From CAMCYM01 sp964405405 (GTDB lineage: Bacteria; Bacteroidota; Bacteroidia; Flavobacteriales_D; Sanyastnellaceae), in the NCBI GenBank assembly GCA_964405405.1, contig CAYONT010000004.1, forward strand, positions 36,456 through 100,455: DNA of 64,000 nt, given 5' to 3'. Below the pieces are notes generated by a model that saw only the letters and a list, made by a program, of their open reading frames with translations, ran no database searches and was not told where the DNA came from. Shown piece after piece: positions 1 through 8,736 of this stretch. The position numbers were made by a program, and so were the translations under genes. Position 1 is the first letter of the stretch. Every line of letters begins with the position of its first letter.

Positions 1-1736
1 ATGAGATCCAGCTCCTCTCCTGCGCATAACTCCAATGCACCTGACACCGATACGGTGGGGGCATCGCCCGTGACCTCTACCACCGACACGGTGTTCGAAA
101 CTCCGGCACATCCATTCTCATCAAAAACCGTGGCTGTGTAGCTGCCTGCAGCCGATACCTCTACAGAGGCCGCGGTGCTGCTCAATCCGGTCCAGGTGTA
201 CTGGCTGTATCCCTCTGGCGCCGTCAAAGTGACGCTGCTGCCTGGGCAGAACTCCACTGCAGAGGCTGTGATGGCCACTTCGATTTGGCAGGGTGCCTCC
301 AAAACGCCATGGTAAACGTCAATGGCCGGGTTGTTCAGGGTGGTGACGAGACCGCTGGGCCAATAAACCGTTGCTTGGTCCACGGTGCCGTTTGCCCCCA
401 AGCCAAACATGCAGCTGAAGGTATTCGTGATGCCGTAACTCTCGCCGGACCGAACCTCGCGGATTTGGGTTCCGAAGCTTCCCGTGATGACCACCTTGGC
501 ACCGACTGCATCCTTGTTGGAGATGATGCCCTGCAAGTCAAAGGCGATCCAGTGGTTTGCGTTGCCGTTGTTGAGCCACAGTCGATCGGGGTTCGCCATG
601 TCCGCTTGGTTGTATCCGTTGCCGTAGGAGGCATACAAATCCAGGAAACCGTCCCGGTTCACATCCCCCATCGCGAAGCTGTGCATGACATCACCCGCTG
701 GGAAGACTTCCACAGCCGTGAAAGTTTGGTTGCCGTTGTTTCTGAAGTAGCCGTCTGCCCCACCGCCGATGACCACGTCGACGAAACCGTCGTTGTCGAA
801 GTCCGCGAGTTTGGCCTGCAAAACAAAACCCGATACATCCACCCCGCTGCCGGCAGTGATGTCCGTGAAATAGCCGTTGCCATCGTTCTCCAGCAACTTC
901 ATGGTGGAGCTGTGCGTGGTGATGAAGCAATCAAAGTCTCCGTCGTTGTCGATGTCCGCGAAGTCTGCTGTCCAGCTTTGCTCCGGGTAAACCAAGCCCC
1001 GTGCATCGGCATCTTCGTAGTAGTTGTTGGATCCATCGTTGACCCACAACTGATTGAGGCGCCGCGGATCCGCGGGATTGTTGATGAACTGGCGGCATTT
1101 GGCGATCATCAAGTCCAAATCCCCGTCTCCATCAAAATCCGACCAGACGGTGCCATAGTTGCCGCTGTGGTCGTTGCCTGGGTAGCCAGCCAAAGCATAG
1201 TCTGTGAGGTCGATGAGTTCGGCAGCGGAAACCAAGTCGCTCCCCTGTCCTCGCCACATGCGGCTCAGGGCATCGTCGTGGCAACCAAAGGCATCCAACT
1301 GGCCATCGTTGTCTATGTCTGCAAAATTGCAAGCCTGCATGAACATCTGGCCATTGGGAAGTTGCATGTCCACTGCGTTGCCCACAGCGTCGATGCGCTT
1401 CACGTGGACCCCATCGTACGAACCGCCGCAGAATATGTCTTTGTGACCGTTATTGTCAAAATCGGCGATGGTCATTCCCCATTGGTTCGCAGTAGAAACC
1501 GCCCCGTAGCTCACTTCTTCGAATGAACCATCGGCCTGCTGGTAGAGCACCCGTGCGTTCTTGCTTAAGTGCAAGACCACGATGTCGTCCAGTCCATCGT
1601 TGTTCATGTCCGTGAATCCAACGCAGTTGCCGCTGTTGTACGTTCCAGGCAGCGTGGAGCTGGCATTGGTAAAGGTCTGTGCATGTGCACTTTGTACGGC
1701 GACCCATGCCGTCAATCCGAGGAGAATTCGCTTCAT
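1..1736 (-). CDS. FG-GAP/VCBS repeat surface protein with ASPIC/UnbV domain (3' end outside window)
   Basis: Read on the minus strand from the ATG at 1734-1736; the gene runs off the left edge, so about 578 residues are visible. A signal peptide (MKRILL...AHAQ) is followed by many acidic FG-GAP-type motifs such as DMNNDGLDDI, DFDNNGHKDI, DIDNDGQLDA, DFDGDGDLDL and DVNRDGFLDLY, which form Ca-binding beta-propeller blades. Around 560-300 comes an ASPIC/UnbV-like segment (VGAKVVITG...ATVYWPSGLVTTL). After that, PKD/Ig-like sequence with GSVTLTAPEG and YTWTG begins. Such proteins in Bacteroidota are usually T9SS-exported, but the sorting domain would lie beyond the window. A possible promoter box (TAACTTCC, 1776-1783 complement) lies 40 nt upstream inside the preceding gene. 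The opposite-strand open frame over 285-1526 is a shadow of this gene. The ligand or substrate is unknown. Confidence 0.88.
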   Translation of the reverse strand, partial: MKRILLGLTAWVAVQSAHAQTFTNASSTLPGTYNSGNCVGFTDMNNDGLDDIVVLHLSKNARVLYQQADGSFEEVSYGAVSTANQWGMTIADFDNNGHKDIFCGGSYDGVHVKRIDAVGNAVDMQLPNGQMFMQACNFADIDNDGQLDAFGCHDDALSRMWRGQGSDLVSAAELIDLTDYALAGYPGNDHSGNYGTVWSDFDGDGDLDLMIAKCRQFINNPADPRRLNQLWVNDGSNNYYEDADARGLVYPEQSWTADFADIDNDGDFDCFITTHSSTMKLLENDGNGYFTDITAGSGVDVSGFVLQAKLADFDNDGFVDVVIGGGADGYFRNNGNQTFTAVEVFPAGDVMHSFAMGDVNRDGFLDLYASYGNGYNQADMANPDRLWLNNGNANHWIAFDLQGIISNKDAVGAKVVITGSFGTQIREVRSGESYGITNTFSCMFGLGANGTVDQATVYWPSGLVTTLNNPAIDVYHGVLEAPCQIEVAITASAVEFCPGSSVTLTAPEGYSQYTWTGLSSTAASVEVSAAGSYTATVFDENGCAGVSNTVSVVEVTGDAPTVSVSGALELCAGEELDL

Positions 1737-1758
1737 GCGATGAAACAGTTTACGGTTT

Positions 1759-3234
1759 TCAATTCTGAGGTGCGCGGAAGTTACGAAATCCCCGTCCGCC
1801 GATGTGCTCTGAGCCCGTATTTTCGGTACGCTCCAAAGCAATGCCTGTGGGCGTAATGGTCAAAGGCCAGGGTTCCAAGCGCTCCCTTGATGCTGCAGGC
1901 ACCGTTTCCAACCGAAGCACCCCACGGGGACAGACGGAGGTACAGATGCCGCAACCCACGCATCCCGCGCGAACCACGGGCTGCTGGGCCAGCGCGTAGG
2001 CCCGAACGTCGATGCCCATTTCGCATTGCACGGTGCATTGGCCGCAAGCGATGCAGTCGCCCCCATCTGTCGCAACCCGAAACCGAGAAGCAAAACGTTG
2101 AAAAATACCCATGTAGGCGGCCAGAGGACATCCAAATCGGCACCAGAATCGGTTGCCCAACAAGGGATAGAATCCCACGCCGGCTACCCCGCTGAACAGC
2201 GACGCCACCACCAACGCGTAAGGCTTGGAGAACCAGGTGTAGGTATCGATGCCCAAAGGTTGTGAGATGCCGGTGAGATAGCCTCCCAAGACCACCCCGG
2301 TGCCCAAAGTGATCCAGGCCAAGACACCGGAGATGGCCCAACGCTCCCATTTCCATGCCCGGGGCCGGGAATCGGACTTGTGTCGAAAGGCGTCGCCCGC
2401 CGTCTCAGCCAATCCCCCACAACCGCACATCCAGCTGCAGTACCAACCCTTTCCCCACCGCCAGGTAGCCCAGGGTGCCACCACCAGGAACATGAGAACC
2501 CCCGCAACCAGGAAGACCCGTCCCAAGGCTCCGGAAGCCCGCATCGCATCCAAATGCCACGGTTCAAAAAAGGTGTGATTGAGTGGCCAGAAATACTTGA
2601 TATCCAATGAAAAAATGGGATTGGGATGCATCCAGCCTTCCAACCAGGCCGGCGCAAGAAATGCGAAGACCAGTTGGAAGGCCACCACCGACCGGGTACG
2701 CCAAATTTGGTAGGCATCTCCCCGGTACTTCCGGAACATCCGCATGGACCCCAGCAAGACGACCAGGGTGTAGAGCAACCCGTAAAAAAACCAAGCATCT
2801 GCCGGCCGGCCCCGCAAGTTTTGGGAGAGGGCCTCCCCCATCCCCCAGCAAGGACTCCAGATCTCAGGGGCGAAGTAAAAGGACGCAAAAAACGCACTCA
2901 GCAAAAAGGCGCCTGTCCAGGCCCAACGGGGATCCGCCCAGCGGCTTTCCTGCACCGCGCGGGCTTGAGCGAGCCACCGGCTTGGGGAGGGCAGCTGGTG
3001 GAGCCGAAGGTGGTTGCCGAGCAACAGCAGGGCCATCCAGGTGATTTCCAATAGCAGGCCGTCCCCTGCCCAAGCCGGTCGCCAGGCCCCGGGTCCCCGT
3101 GCGAGTGCGACCGCCACCCCGGTCGCCATCAGTGCGGGGCCGATGGCCCACTGTGCGTGCGCGAGCAGCCTGCGGACCCCGGGGAACCGGGGAATGTTGG
3201 GGGGGACATTGGGAGAAAGAAGTGGGTAGGTCAT
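1759..3234 (-). CDS. Polytopic membrane protein with two [4Fe-4S] ferredoxin clusters (NapH/NosR-like)
   Basis: 491 aa. About eight hydrophobic segments cover residues 25-370. Two membrane-side cysteine motifs, CSWMCGCGG and RFWCRFGCPL, resemble the CxxxCP-type loops of NapH/NosR/CcoG-type quinol-linked iron-sulfur proteins. A cytoplasmic di-cluster ferredoxin domain follows, CIACGQCTVQCEMGID then CVGCGICTSVCPRG, at roughly residues 400-450. Its ATG overlaps the stop of the upstream FAD oxidoreductase by 4 nt (ATGA at 3231-3234), so the two are translationally coupled. The likely job is moving electrons between a soluble flavoprotein and the quinone pool or a periplasmic acceptor. No nap, nos or cco genes are adjacent, so the physiological partner is unknown. 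Family-level call is firm, specific function is not. Confidence 0.85.
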   Translation of the reverse strand: MTYPLLSPNVPPNIPRFPGVRRLLAHAQWAIGPALMATGVAVALARGPGAWRPAWAGDGLLLEITWMALLLLGNHLRLHQLPSPSRWLAQARAVQESRWADPRWAWTGAFLLSAFFASFYFAPEIWSPCWGMGEALSQNLRGRPADAWFFYGLLYTLVVLLGSMRMFRKYRGDAYQIWRTRSVVAFQLVFAFLAPAWLEGWMHPNPIFSLDIKYFWPLNHTFFEPWHLDAMRASGALGRVFLVAGVLMFLVVAPWATWRWGKGWYCSWMCGCGGLAETAGDAFRHKSDSRPRAWKWERWAISGVLAWITLGTGVVLGGYLTGISQPLGIDTYTWFSKPYALVVASLFSGVAGVGFYPLLGNRFWCRFGCPLAAYMGIFQRFASRFRVATDGGDCIACGQCTVQCEMGIDVRAYALAQQPVVRAGCVGCGICTSVCPRGVLRLETVPAASRERLEPWPLTITPTGIALERTENTGSEHIGGRGFRNFRAPQN

Positions 3235-4550
3235 GCTTTGGGGGAATGGGTTTGGCCTGCCAAGATGGCCTGGGTCGCCTCTGCCCAGGGTTTCTGGCTC
3301 AGCGGGGGCTCATGGCTCCAGCGGGACCACCCAGCGGCGACTTGCTCGGGCGAATGGCCAGCGCGAATGGCGGCAAGGACGGGGTCTGGTTTGAGCCGCC
3401 AGTCCCACGTGGCCACGCCGCGCAGGGTGCCGTTTGGGTGCCAATGGAACCGGACGCCCTGCAGCCGGGCCGGGTCCCACCATCCCGAAACGGAGGAGAC
3501 GTCAGTGGCAGGCGTTTCGAAGCCTGTGCCCCACTGCACGAAGGTCCGGTCGAAGATGCGGGCGTCCACTTGGGGGATGCCAGGGTCGAAGTCCTTGCGC
3601 TGCCCAGCGGCCAGGGTCCGCCCCACGTGTTGCCCCATGCGCTGGGCGGTCCGCCAATTGCGGAGGAGCCCCGAACCCCAGGGAGCGGGGTCGACGCAAT
3701 CGCCGGCAGCCCAAATCCCCGAAACCAAGGTGCTGAGGTCGCGCTGGACCCGGATTCCCCCGGGCCCAGCGAAGTCGCGAGGAAAGCCCGGGCCTAGGAG
3801 TGCGTGCCAACGGGTCAGGTCGGGGGCCACGCCGACGCCAGCGGCGAACGCGTCCGCGGCGAACCGGGCGGGGGCACCGTCGGCAGGGCGACCTAGGATG
3901 TGCCAAACGCCCGCTTCGCAGCGCACCTCATCCAAGGCAAAACCGGTGTGGATGCGGAAACGGGGGCCGCGCAAGCGCCGGAGCAACGCAGCGCCTTCTT
4001 CTGGGGCAACCCACGGCGCTCCGGGGTATGGACCCCGCATCCACCAGTCTACCTCCACGCCCCGAAAAGCCGCAATCTCCGCCAGTTCCGACCCGATCCA
4101 TCCCCCGCCCAACACCCCCCACCTGCTTCCCCGCTGGGCAGCCAACTGGGGTCCGTCCCCCCAACCATGCAGCCGGAGCACGGCTGCCGTACCATCGGTC
4201 TGTAGCGGAACATCGAGCTCCCGGGGCGATAAGCCCCAAGCCAGCACCAGTTGGTCGTAGGCCAGAACCTGCCCCGAGGAAAGATGCACCTCCCGCGCCC
4301 CCGCATCGATTCCGATGCAAACCGATTGGATGCATGCTATTCCCGCTTTTTCGAAATGGTTCTTGGGGAGGGGAACCAGGTCTTGGGGGGCGGTTTGGCC
4401 CAACCCCACCCCCAACAAACCCGGCCTCGAAAAAAACAGCGGTGCCTCCTCGGACACCAGGAACACCTCCCCCGTCCGCACCTGCTGGCGGTACGCTTGC
4501 ACGGCCGCGGTTCCTGCAGCCCCATTGCCGATCACGACCAACCTTGCCAT
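3231..4550 (-). CDS. FAD-dependent pyridine nucleotide-disulfide oxidoreductase (NirB/rubredoxin-reductase-like)
   Basis: 439 aa starting at the ATG at 4550 (MARLVVIGNGAAGTAA). The open frame extends upstream to 5555, but that part is antisense to mtaB and has no family features, so it was excluded. The N-terminus is a classic Rossmann FAD fold (VVIGNGAAGTAA). A second NAD(P)-binding glycine motif (WGVLGGGWIGSELAE) lies near residue 145, and the FAD-closing motif GIWAAGDCVDP near 275. The C-terminal about 110 residues (FVQWGTGFE...GVATWDWR) look like the small interface domain of nitrite-reductase or rubredoxin-reductase relatives. It heads a two-gene operon with the di-[4Fe-4S] membrane protein. 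A weak promoter-like box (GAACTTCA, complement 4555-4562) ends 4 nt before the ATG, so the mRNA may be leaderless. Confidence 0.87.
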   Translation of the reverse strand: MARLVVIGNGAAGTAAVQAYRQQVRTGEVFLVSEEAPLFFSRPGLLGVGLGQTAPQDLVPLPKNHFEKAGIACIQSVCIGIDAGAREVHLSSGQVLAYDQLVLAWGLSPRELDVPLQTDGTAAVLRLHGWGDGPQLAAQRGSRWGVLGGGWIGSELAEIAAFRGVEVDWWMRGPYPGAPWVAPEEGAALLRRLRGPRFRIHTGFALDEVRCEAGVWHILGRPADGAPARFAADAFAAGVGVAPDLTRWHALLGPGFPRDFAGPGGIRVQRDLSTLVSGIWAAGDCVDPAPWGSGLLRNWRTAQRMGQHVGRTLAAGQRKDFDPGIPQVDARIFDRTFVQWGTGFETPATDVSSVSGWWDPARLQGVRFHWHPNGTLRGVATWDWRLKPDPVLAAIRAGHSPEQVAAGWSRWSHEPPLSQKPWAEATQAILAGQTHSPKA

Positions 4551-4583
4551 GCCGTGAAGTTCGGACAAGTCCGGCCGCCGCAG

Positions 4584-4591
4584 TAACTTCG
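4584..4591 (+). promoter_or_regulatory. -7-type promoter box TAACTTCG upstream of mtaB
   Basis: Matches the Bacteroidota -7 consensus TAnnTTTG with the local TTCG variant. It ends 16 nt before the ATG at 4608 (10 nt before an in-frame GTG at 4602). Confidence 0.5.
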
Positions 4592-4607
4592 GGGTCGATT
4601 TGTGCCC

Positions 4608-5927
4608 ATGACCCACGCCGGAACCGCTGCCTTTCACACCCTCGGCTGCAAACTCAACTTCAGTGAAACCTCCACCTTGGCCCGTCAATTGGCTGAAGCT
4701 GGGTACGCGCGAGTAGACATTGACGACCGGCCCGACGTTGTGGTCATTAATACCTGCAGTGTCACGGACCATGCAGATGCAAAATGCCGCAATGCAGTTC
4801 GTCGTGCTCTGAACAGCAACCCGGCTGCCTTCGTAGCGGTAGTGGGTTGTTACGCGCAACTCAAACCGACCGAAATCGCTCAAATCGAAGGGGTTCGCTT
4901 GGTACTGGGAGCCGCCGACAAGTTCGACCTTGCAGCACACTTGGAAGCCCAACGCCACCGCGGGGAGGGCGTCCGGGTGCAGGTCGGAGCGATCCGAGAC
5001 GTCCGGGATTTTGTTCCGGGATTTTCGAGCGGAGACCGAACCCGAAGCTTCCTGAAAGTACAGGACGGTTGTGATTACTTCTGTGCCTTCTGCACCATCC
5101 CGCTCGCACGTGGCCGCTCCCGCAGCGCTTCGGTGGAGGCGACCTTGCAACAAGCTCGGGCCGCTGCCGACGCTGGGGCAAAGGAAATCGTCCTCACGGG
5201 GGTGAACATCGGGGACTTTGGAAGTGGGTCTGAAGAGAACTTGCTGGACCTCCTTCGGGCTTTGGACAAGTTGGAATCGGTCGATCGTTTTCGCATCAGC
5301 AGCATCGAGCCCAACTTGCTCACCGACGCCATCATTGACTTTGTGGCCGATTCCGAGCGCTTCCAGCCCCATTTCCACATCCCACTGCAGAGTGGATCGG
5401 ACGCTGTGCTCGCACGCATGCGGAGGCGGTACCGGACCGCCCTTTACGCGGAGCGGGTGGCCCACATCCGGGAGCGCATGCCCCAAGCCTGCATCGGGGT
5501 GGACGTCATTGTCGGCTTTCCTGGGGAAGATGAAGATGAATTCTCTGCGACTCACCGCTTCTTAGAAGCTCTGGAAGTCAGCTACTTCCACGTATTTACT
5601 TACAGCGAGCGAGCACGAACCACGGCCTTGCGCTTGCCAGGGACAGTGCCGCCTGCCGTGCGCGCGGAGCGGAACCAGCAGTTGCGGATGCTGGGCTTGA
5701 TGAAGCAACGTGCCCACATTCGGCAGTTTTTAGGCCAAACCCGTCCCATCCTGTGGGAGCATGCCGAAGACGATGGACTTCGGCTCGGCTACACCCCTGA
5801 GTACGTCCGCGTGGCGGCACCTGCTCATGAGGTCGTCCCCAATTCCCTGCAGCCCTTCCGGCTGGACCGGCTGGAAAACGGTTGGGTTCGGGGCAAAGTT
5901 ATGCCGGTTTCCCTTCCCCAATCCTGA
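4608..5927 (+). CDS. mtaB: tRNA t6A37 methylthiotransferase MtaB
   Basis: 439 aa radical-SAM enzyme that adds a methylthio group to C2 of N6-threonylcarbamoyladenosine 37 (ms2t6A) in ANN-decoding tRNAs. The N-terminal UPF0004 domain has its three cluster cysteines (TLGCKLN, NTCSV, VGCYAQ). The radical-SAM motif CDYFCAFC lies at about residues 154-162. Further family signatures are LTGVNIGDFG, SSIEPN and FHIPLQSGSD. TLGCKLN and the lack of an obvious extended TRAM favour MtaB over MiaB. An in-frame GTG at 4602 is an alternative start; the ATG at 4608 was chosen because homology begins there. It is transcribed divergently from the redox operon, and lgt follows after 14 nt. Confidence 0.93.
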   Translation: MTHAGTAAFHTLGCKLNFSETSTLARQLAEAGYARVDIDDRPDVVVINTCSVTDHADAKCRNAVRRALNSNPAAFVAVVGCYAQLKPTEIAQIEGVRLVLGAADKFDLAAHLEAQRHRGEGVRVQVGAIRDVRDFVPGFSSGDRTRSFLKVQDGCDYFCAFCTIPLARGRSRSASVEATLQQARAAADAGAKEIVLTGVNIGDFGSGSEENLLDLLRALDKLESVDRFRISSIEPNLLTDAIIDFVADSERFQPHFHIPLQSGSDAVLARMRRRYRTALYAERVAHIRERMPQACIGVDVIVGFPGEDEDEFSATHRFLEALEVSYFHVFTYSERARTTALRLPGTVPPAVRAERNQQLRMLGLMKQRAHIRQFLGQTRPILWEHAEDDGLRLGYTPEYVRVAAPAHEVVPNSLQPFRLDRLENGWVRGKVMPVSLPQS

Positions 5928-5941
5928 CCATCCACCCCACC

Positions 5942-7153
5942 ATGTACCCTACCCTCTACCATGCCTTGCTCGACCTCTTGGGCTGGGACCTCCCGGGCCT
6001 CAAATTGATCAACAGCTTCGGATTCTTTGTTGCTCTCGCCTTTGCGGTCGCCGCGGCGCTGTTGCGCAGCGAGATGAACCGCAAGCAGCGCCAAGGCCTC
6101 TTTGCCCCGGTGATCGAACGCTCGCAGGTGGGCCTCCCGCCCAATCCTTGGGACATCGGACTCCAAGCGCTGCTCGGGTTCCTGGTGGGGTGGAAGTTCC
6201 TGTACCTCCTCCTGAACGCCGGCACCCTATTCGCAGATGGCCGATCGCCGCAGTCCCACCTTTTCAGCGGGGAGGGCAGCTGGCCGCTGGGCCTCCTGCT
6301 GGCCGCCGTATTCGGTGGCTGGCGTTACTGGGAGGTACGCAAGCAAGCCCTTCCCGAACCCCGGACCGAATCACGTACCCTGCCCGCCTCGATCCACGTC
6401 GGGGGCATCGTGACCGCCTCTGTCATCGGGGGCATGTTGGGGGCGAAATTGTTCCACTTGCTCGAATACCCGGATGAATTCGTTGCTTTCTTCCAACGTC
6501 CCTCCCTGAACAACCTGCTCGGTGGACTGACGGTTTACGGCGGACTGATTGTGGGATCGCTGGCTGTGGCGTGGTATGCTCGGCGGCAGGGTTTGGCCTT
6601 CTGGCCCTTAGCCGATGCTGCGGCTCCGGGCATGATGTTGGCCTACGGCATCGGTCGCATCGGATGCCAGGTCAGCGGCGACGGCGACTGGGGCATTCCC
6701 AATGCAGCGCCCAAGCCGGGGTGGCTGGGCTGGGCGCCAGACTGGCTTTGGTCCTACGCCTACCCCAACAATGTCAATGCGGTCTTCGGCCCCCAACCTG
6801 CGGGCTACACGGGCAAACTCATCGGTCCGGAACATCCTTGGCCCATTTTTGAGGGTTACGGCACCTATCTCGATCCTGCAGTTTTTCCAACCCCGTTGTA
6901 CGAAACCCTGATGGCAACAGCCATCTTTGCTGTGCTTTGGTGGCTCCGCAAACGGTTGCCGGTGGCGGGTATGGTGTTTGCCCTGTACCTCATTTTCAAC
7001 GGATTGGAACGGTTTTTGATCGAGCAAATCCGAGTCAATGCCGATCTGGGTTGGTGGGCGGGGGTCACCCAAGCTGAGCTGATCGCCGTTTGCACCACGC
7101 TGGGCGGAGGGGCCTTCTATGCTTACCTAGCCCGGCAGCGGCGACCGGCCTGA
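5942..7153 (+). CDS. lgt: Prolipoprotein diacylglyceryl transferase
   Basis: 403 aa inner-membrane enzyme that transfers diacylglycerol from phosphatidylglycerol to the lipobox cysteine of preprolipoproteins, the first step of lipoprotein maturation. Multiple transmembrane segments span the protein. The Lgt signature lies at about residues 237-250 as GRIGCQVSGDGDWG, the Bacteroidota form of the GRxGNxxxxE signature, with PTPLYETLM and NGLERFLIEQIRVN downstream. At about 400 residues it is longer than proteobacterial Lgt (about 290), with an extended N-terminal half and an insert around WAPDWLWSYAYPNN, as expected for this phylum. The ATG at 5942 was chosen; the open frame runs 20 codons further upstream into mtaB. 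Lipoprotein substrates in this window include the protein at 26514-27371. Confidence 0.94.
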   Translation: MYPTLYHALLDLLGWDLPGLKLINSFGFFVALAFAVAAALLRSEMNRKQRQGLFAPVIERSQVGLPPNPWDIGLQALLGFLVGWKFLYLLLNAGTLFADGRSPQSHLFSGEGSWPLGLLLAAVFGGWRYWEVRKQALPEPRTESRTLPASIHVGGIVTASVIGGMLGAKLFHLLEYPDEFVAFFQRPSLNNLLGGLTVYGGLIVGSLAVAWYARRQGLAFWPLADAAAPGMMLAYGIGRIGCQVSGDGDWGIPNAAPKPGWLGWAPDWLWSYAYPNNVNAVFGPQPAGYTGKLIGPEHPWPIFEGYGTYLDPAVFPTPLYETLMATAIFAVLWWLRKRLPVAGMVFALYLIFNGLERFLIEQIRVNADLGWWAGVTQAELIAVCTTLGGGAFYAYLARQRRPA

Positions 7154-7228
7154 TTTTTTCGTCACCCCCGTTCAACTTCAGGGCCACCGGCACGTCTTCT
7201 TGGGGAGCATGTGCTCCGATTTGGCCTG

Positions 7229-7813
7229 ATGGAAACACCCACCGTAAAACAGCTGCAGTCCCCGGATGACGGGATTCGGAACGCTGCGTTTCGGATCTTG
7301 TTTCACAAATGGCAGATGCCCATTTACCGGTACCTGCGGGGGATGCTGGGCAACCACGCGGATGCGGACGATGCGGCCCAGGAGACTTGGTTGCAAATCC
7401 TGCGGGCCATCGGTCAGTTGGACCAGCCCGAGGCTATGATCGGTTGGATGTTCCGCATCGCGAACCGAAAGGCCCTCGATGCGCTGGCCCGCCGGTCCCG
7501 CGCCCACGCCCGTTCGCGCGCTCTGGACGAAATCGACCATCCTGCGGCCCCCGCTTGGGTGGATCTCGACCAGGGAGAACAGGTTTTCTATGCTGCGATT
7601 CAAGCGCTGCCTGCTCGACAGCGGCAGGTTTTTTTGCTCCGGTACTTTGAGCAGCTTTCTTACGAATCGATTGCCCAAATCACCGGTGTCGGTGTCAACA
7701 GTTTGAAAACTTCGCACCATTGGGCTGTCCGGAAATTGAGCCATCAGTTGCAGCATGGCGTCTTGCTGCACCGGCTGGTCCCAACCCCACCTCAAACACC
7801 TGCGACCCCATGA
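7229..7813 (+). CDS. RNA polymerase sigma-70 family (ECF-type) sigma factor
   Basis: 194 aa. The region-2 helix (YRYLRGMLGNHADADDAAQETWLQIL) and region-4 HTH (RQVFLLRYFEQLSYESIAQITGVGVNSLKTSHHWAVRKL) are both clear. The ATG at 7229 was chosen over an in-frame GTG at 7211. The sequence CCGATTTG ends 5 nt before this ATG; it keeps the TTTG half of the -7 box but lacks TA, so it may be an alternative or auto-regulated promoter. The stop overlaps the next ATG (ATGA, 7810-7813). The gene heads a three-gene unit whose second and third products look like an envelope anchor and a Spy/CpxP-type periplasmic protein, suggesting envelope-stress control. That role is an inference. Confidence 0.9.
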   Translation: METPTVKQLQSPDDGIRNAAFRILFHKWQMPIYRYLRGMLGNHADADDAAQETWLQILRAIGQLDQPEAMIGWMFRIANRKALDALARRSRAHARSRALDEIDHPAAPAWVDLDQGEQVFYAAIQALPARQRQVFLLRYFEQLSYESIAQITGVGVNSLKTSHHWAVRKLSHQLQHGVLLHRLVPTPPQTPATP

Positions 7814-8187
7814 AAACACTTCGATACCGACGAATTTCGGGCCCTTCCCGGGAGCGGACCCCACGCAACGTCCCCCCCAACTACTGGGACCAACAGTCCC
7901 AATGGTGGGAGAAGGCCCTTCGGTCGGAAATGGCCCATCCCACATCCGCCCCTGTGCAGCGCGGGCGGAACTGGACCCGTTGGGCTTGGTTTCCTGCAGC
8001 CGCAGCCTTGGCCATCTGGGGCTGGCTTCAAGGGTACACCCCTTCCTCCGAACCCTCGGATTGTGCCACCTTCGAATGCCAACTCGAAGGACTCACCCAA
8101 GAACAAGAAGCCCCGCAATGGGTCCTGCAAGAGGTACTCAATGACCCCGAATTGTCAGACCAAATCATCTTAGAATCACTGCCATGA
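7810..8187 (+). CDS. Single-pass membrane protein, candidate anti-sigma or regulatory partner
   Basis: 125 aa, no recognised family. A basic N-terminal cytoplasmic part of about 60 residues is followed by one membrane span (WAWFPAAAALAIWGWLQGY, about residues 60-78). The short acidic outer tail contains two cysteines in DCATFECQLEG. It overlaps the sigma-factor stop and the next start by 4 nt on each side (ATGA at 7810 and 8184), so all three proteins are probably made in fixed ratio. Topology and position fit an anti-sigma factor, but no zinc-binding anti-sigma motif is visible. The earlier in-frame ATG at 7720 lies inside the sigma gene and is unlikely. Confidence 0.75.
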   Translation: MKTLRYRRISGPSRERTPRNVPPNYWDQQSQWWEKALRSEMAHPTSAPVQRGRNWTRWAWFPAAAALAIWGWLQGYTPSSEPSDCATFECQLEGLTQEQEAPQWVLQEVLNDPELSDQIILESLP

Positions 8188-8687
8188 ACATGAAAAATGC
8201 CACGAAATGGACCCTGCCCTGGTTTGGATGGGCCGTCATCTGGTTGGTAGGGGGAGTTGGGTCCGTTGAGGCGCAAACGGAACAGCGGGACAAGTTGCGC
8301 GCCTTGCGAGCAGTCTACTTTACGGAGGCATTGGCCTTGACACCGGCCGAACAAACCAAGTTCCTGCCGTTGTTGCGCGACCACGAAAATGCCATCGCTG
8401 ACTTGCAAAAGCGGATTCGGACCCTGGAAACCTCGGGGGCTCCCCGTCAAGGCACAGAGGCACAAGTGGGCGAGTGGATCCGACAAGTGGAAGGGCTTCA
8501 TCAGGAAGAAGTGGCGCTTCGCGCGGGGTTTCTTCAATCAGCCCTTCCGATTCTGGGACCGCGTCGTGTTACCCAAATTCCCGAGTTGCAGCGGGAATTT
8601 CGCAGGCGCATGCTCGCTGAAATCTCGGAACAAGGTCGCCCCGGCATCCGTCCTGGCGCCTCTCCTCCACCACCACGCCGGCATTGA
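8184..8687 (+). CDS. Periplasmic Spy/CpxP-like helical protein
   Basis: 167 aa. The signal peptide (WAVIWLVGGVGSVEAQ) is followed by an almost all-helical, charged domain. That domain includes ALALTPAEQTKFLPLLRDHENAIADL, which resembles the LTxxQ-type motif of Spy/CpxP/CnrX metal- or misfolding-sensing proteins. A basic Pro-rich tail (GASPPPPRRH) ends the protein. It is translationally coupled to the membrane protein and sigma factor upstream. The family assignment rests on architecture and the LTP..Q motif only. Its stop is 49 bp before the 19-bp tandem array. Confidence 0.7.
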   Translation: MNMKNATKWTLPWFGWAVIWLVGGVGSVEAQTEQRDKLRALRAVYFTEALALTPAEQTKFLPLLRDHENAIADLQKRIRTLETSGAPRQGTEAQVGEWIRQVEGLHQEEVALRAGFLQSALPILGPRRVTQIPELQREFRRRMLAEISEQGRPGIRPGASPPPPRRH

Positions 8688-8736
8688 ATCGTCTGTTTCT
8701 CTCGGAACCAACCGCCTGACGCGGATCGAACTGCCG

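Noticed and set aside
285..1526. 413-aa open frame on the plus strand
   Set aside because: It is antisense to the FG-GAP/ASPIC protein, which has a signal peptide and clear repeats; the plus frame has no recognisable features.
4551..5555. N-terminal extension of the FAD oxidoreductase
   Set aside because: It lies entirely opposite mtaB and precedes a perfect Rossmann start (MARLVVIGNG).
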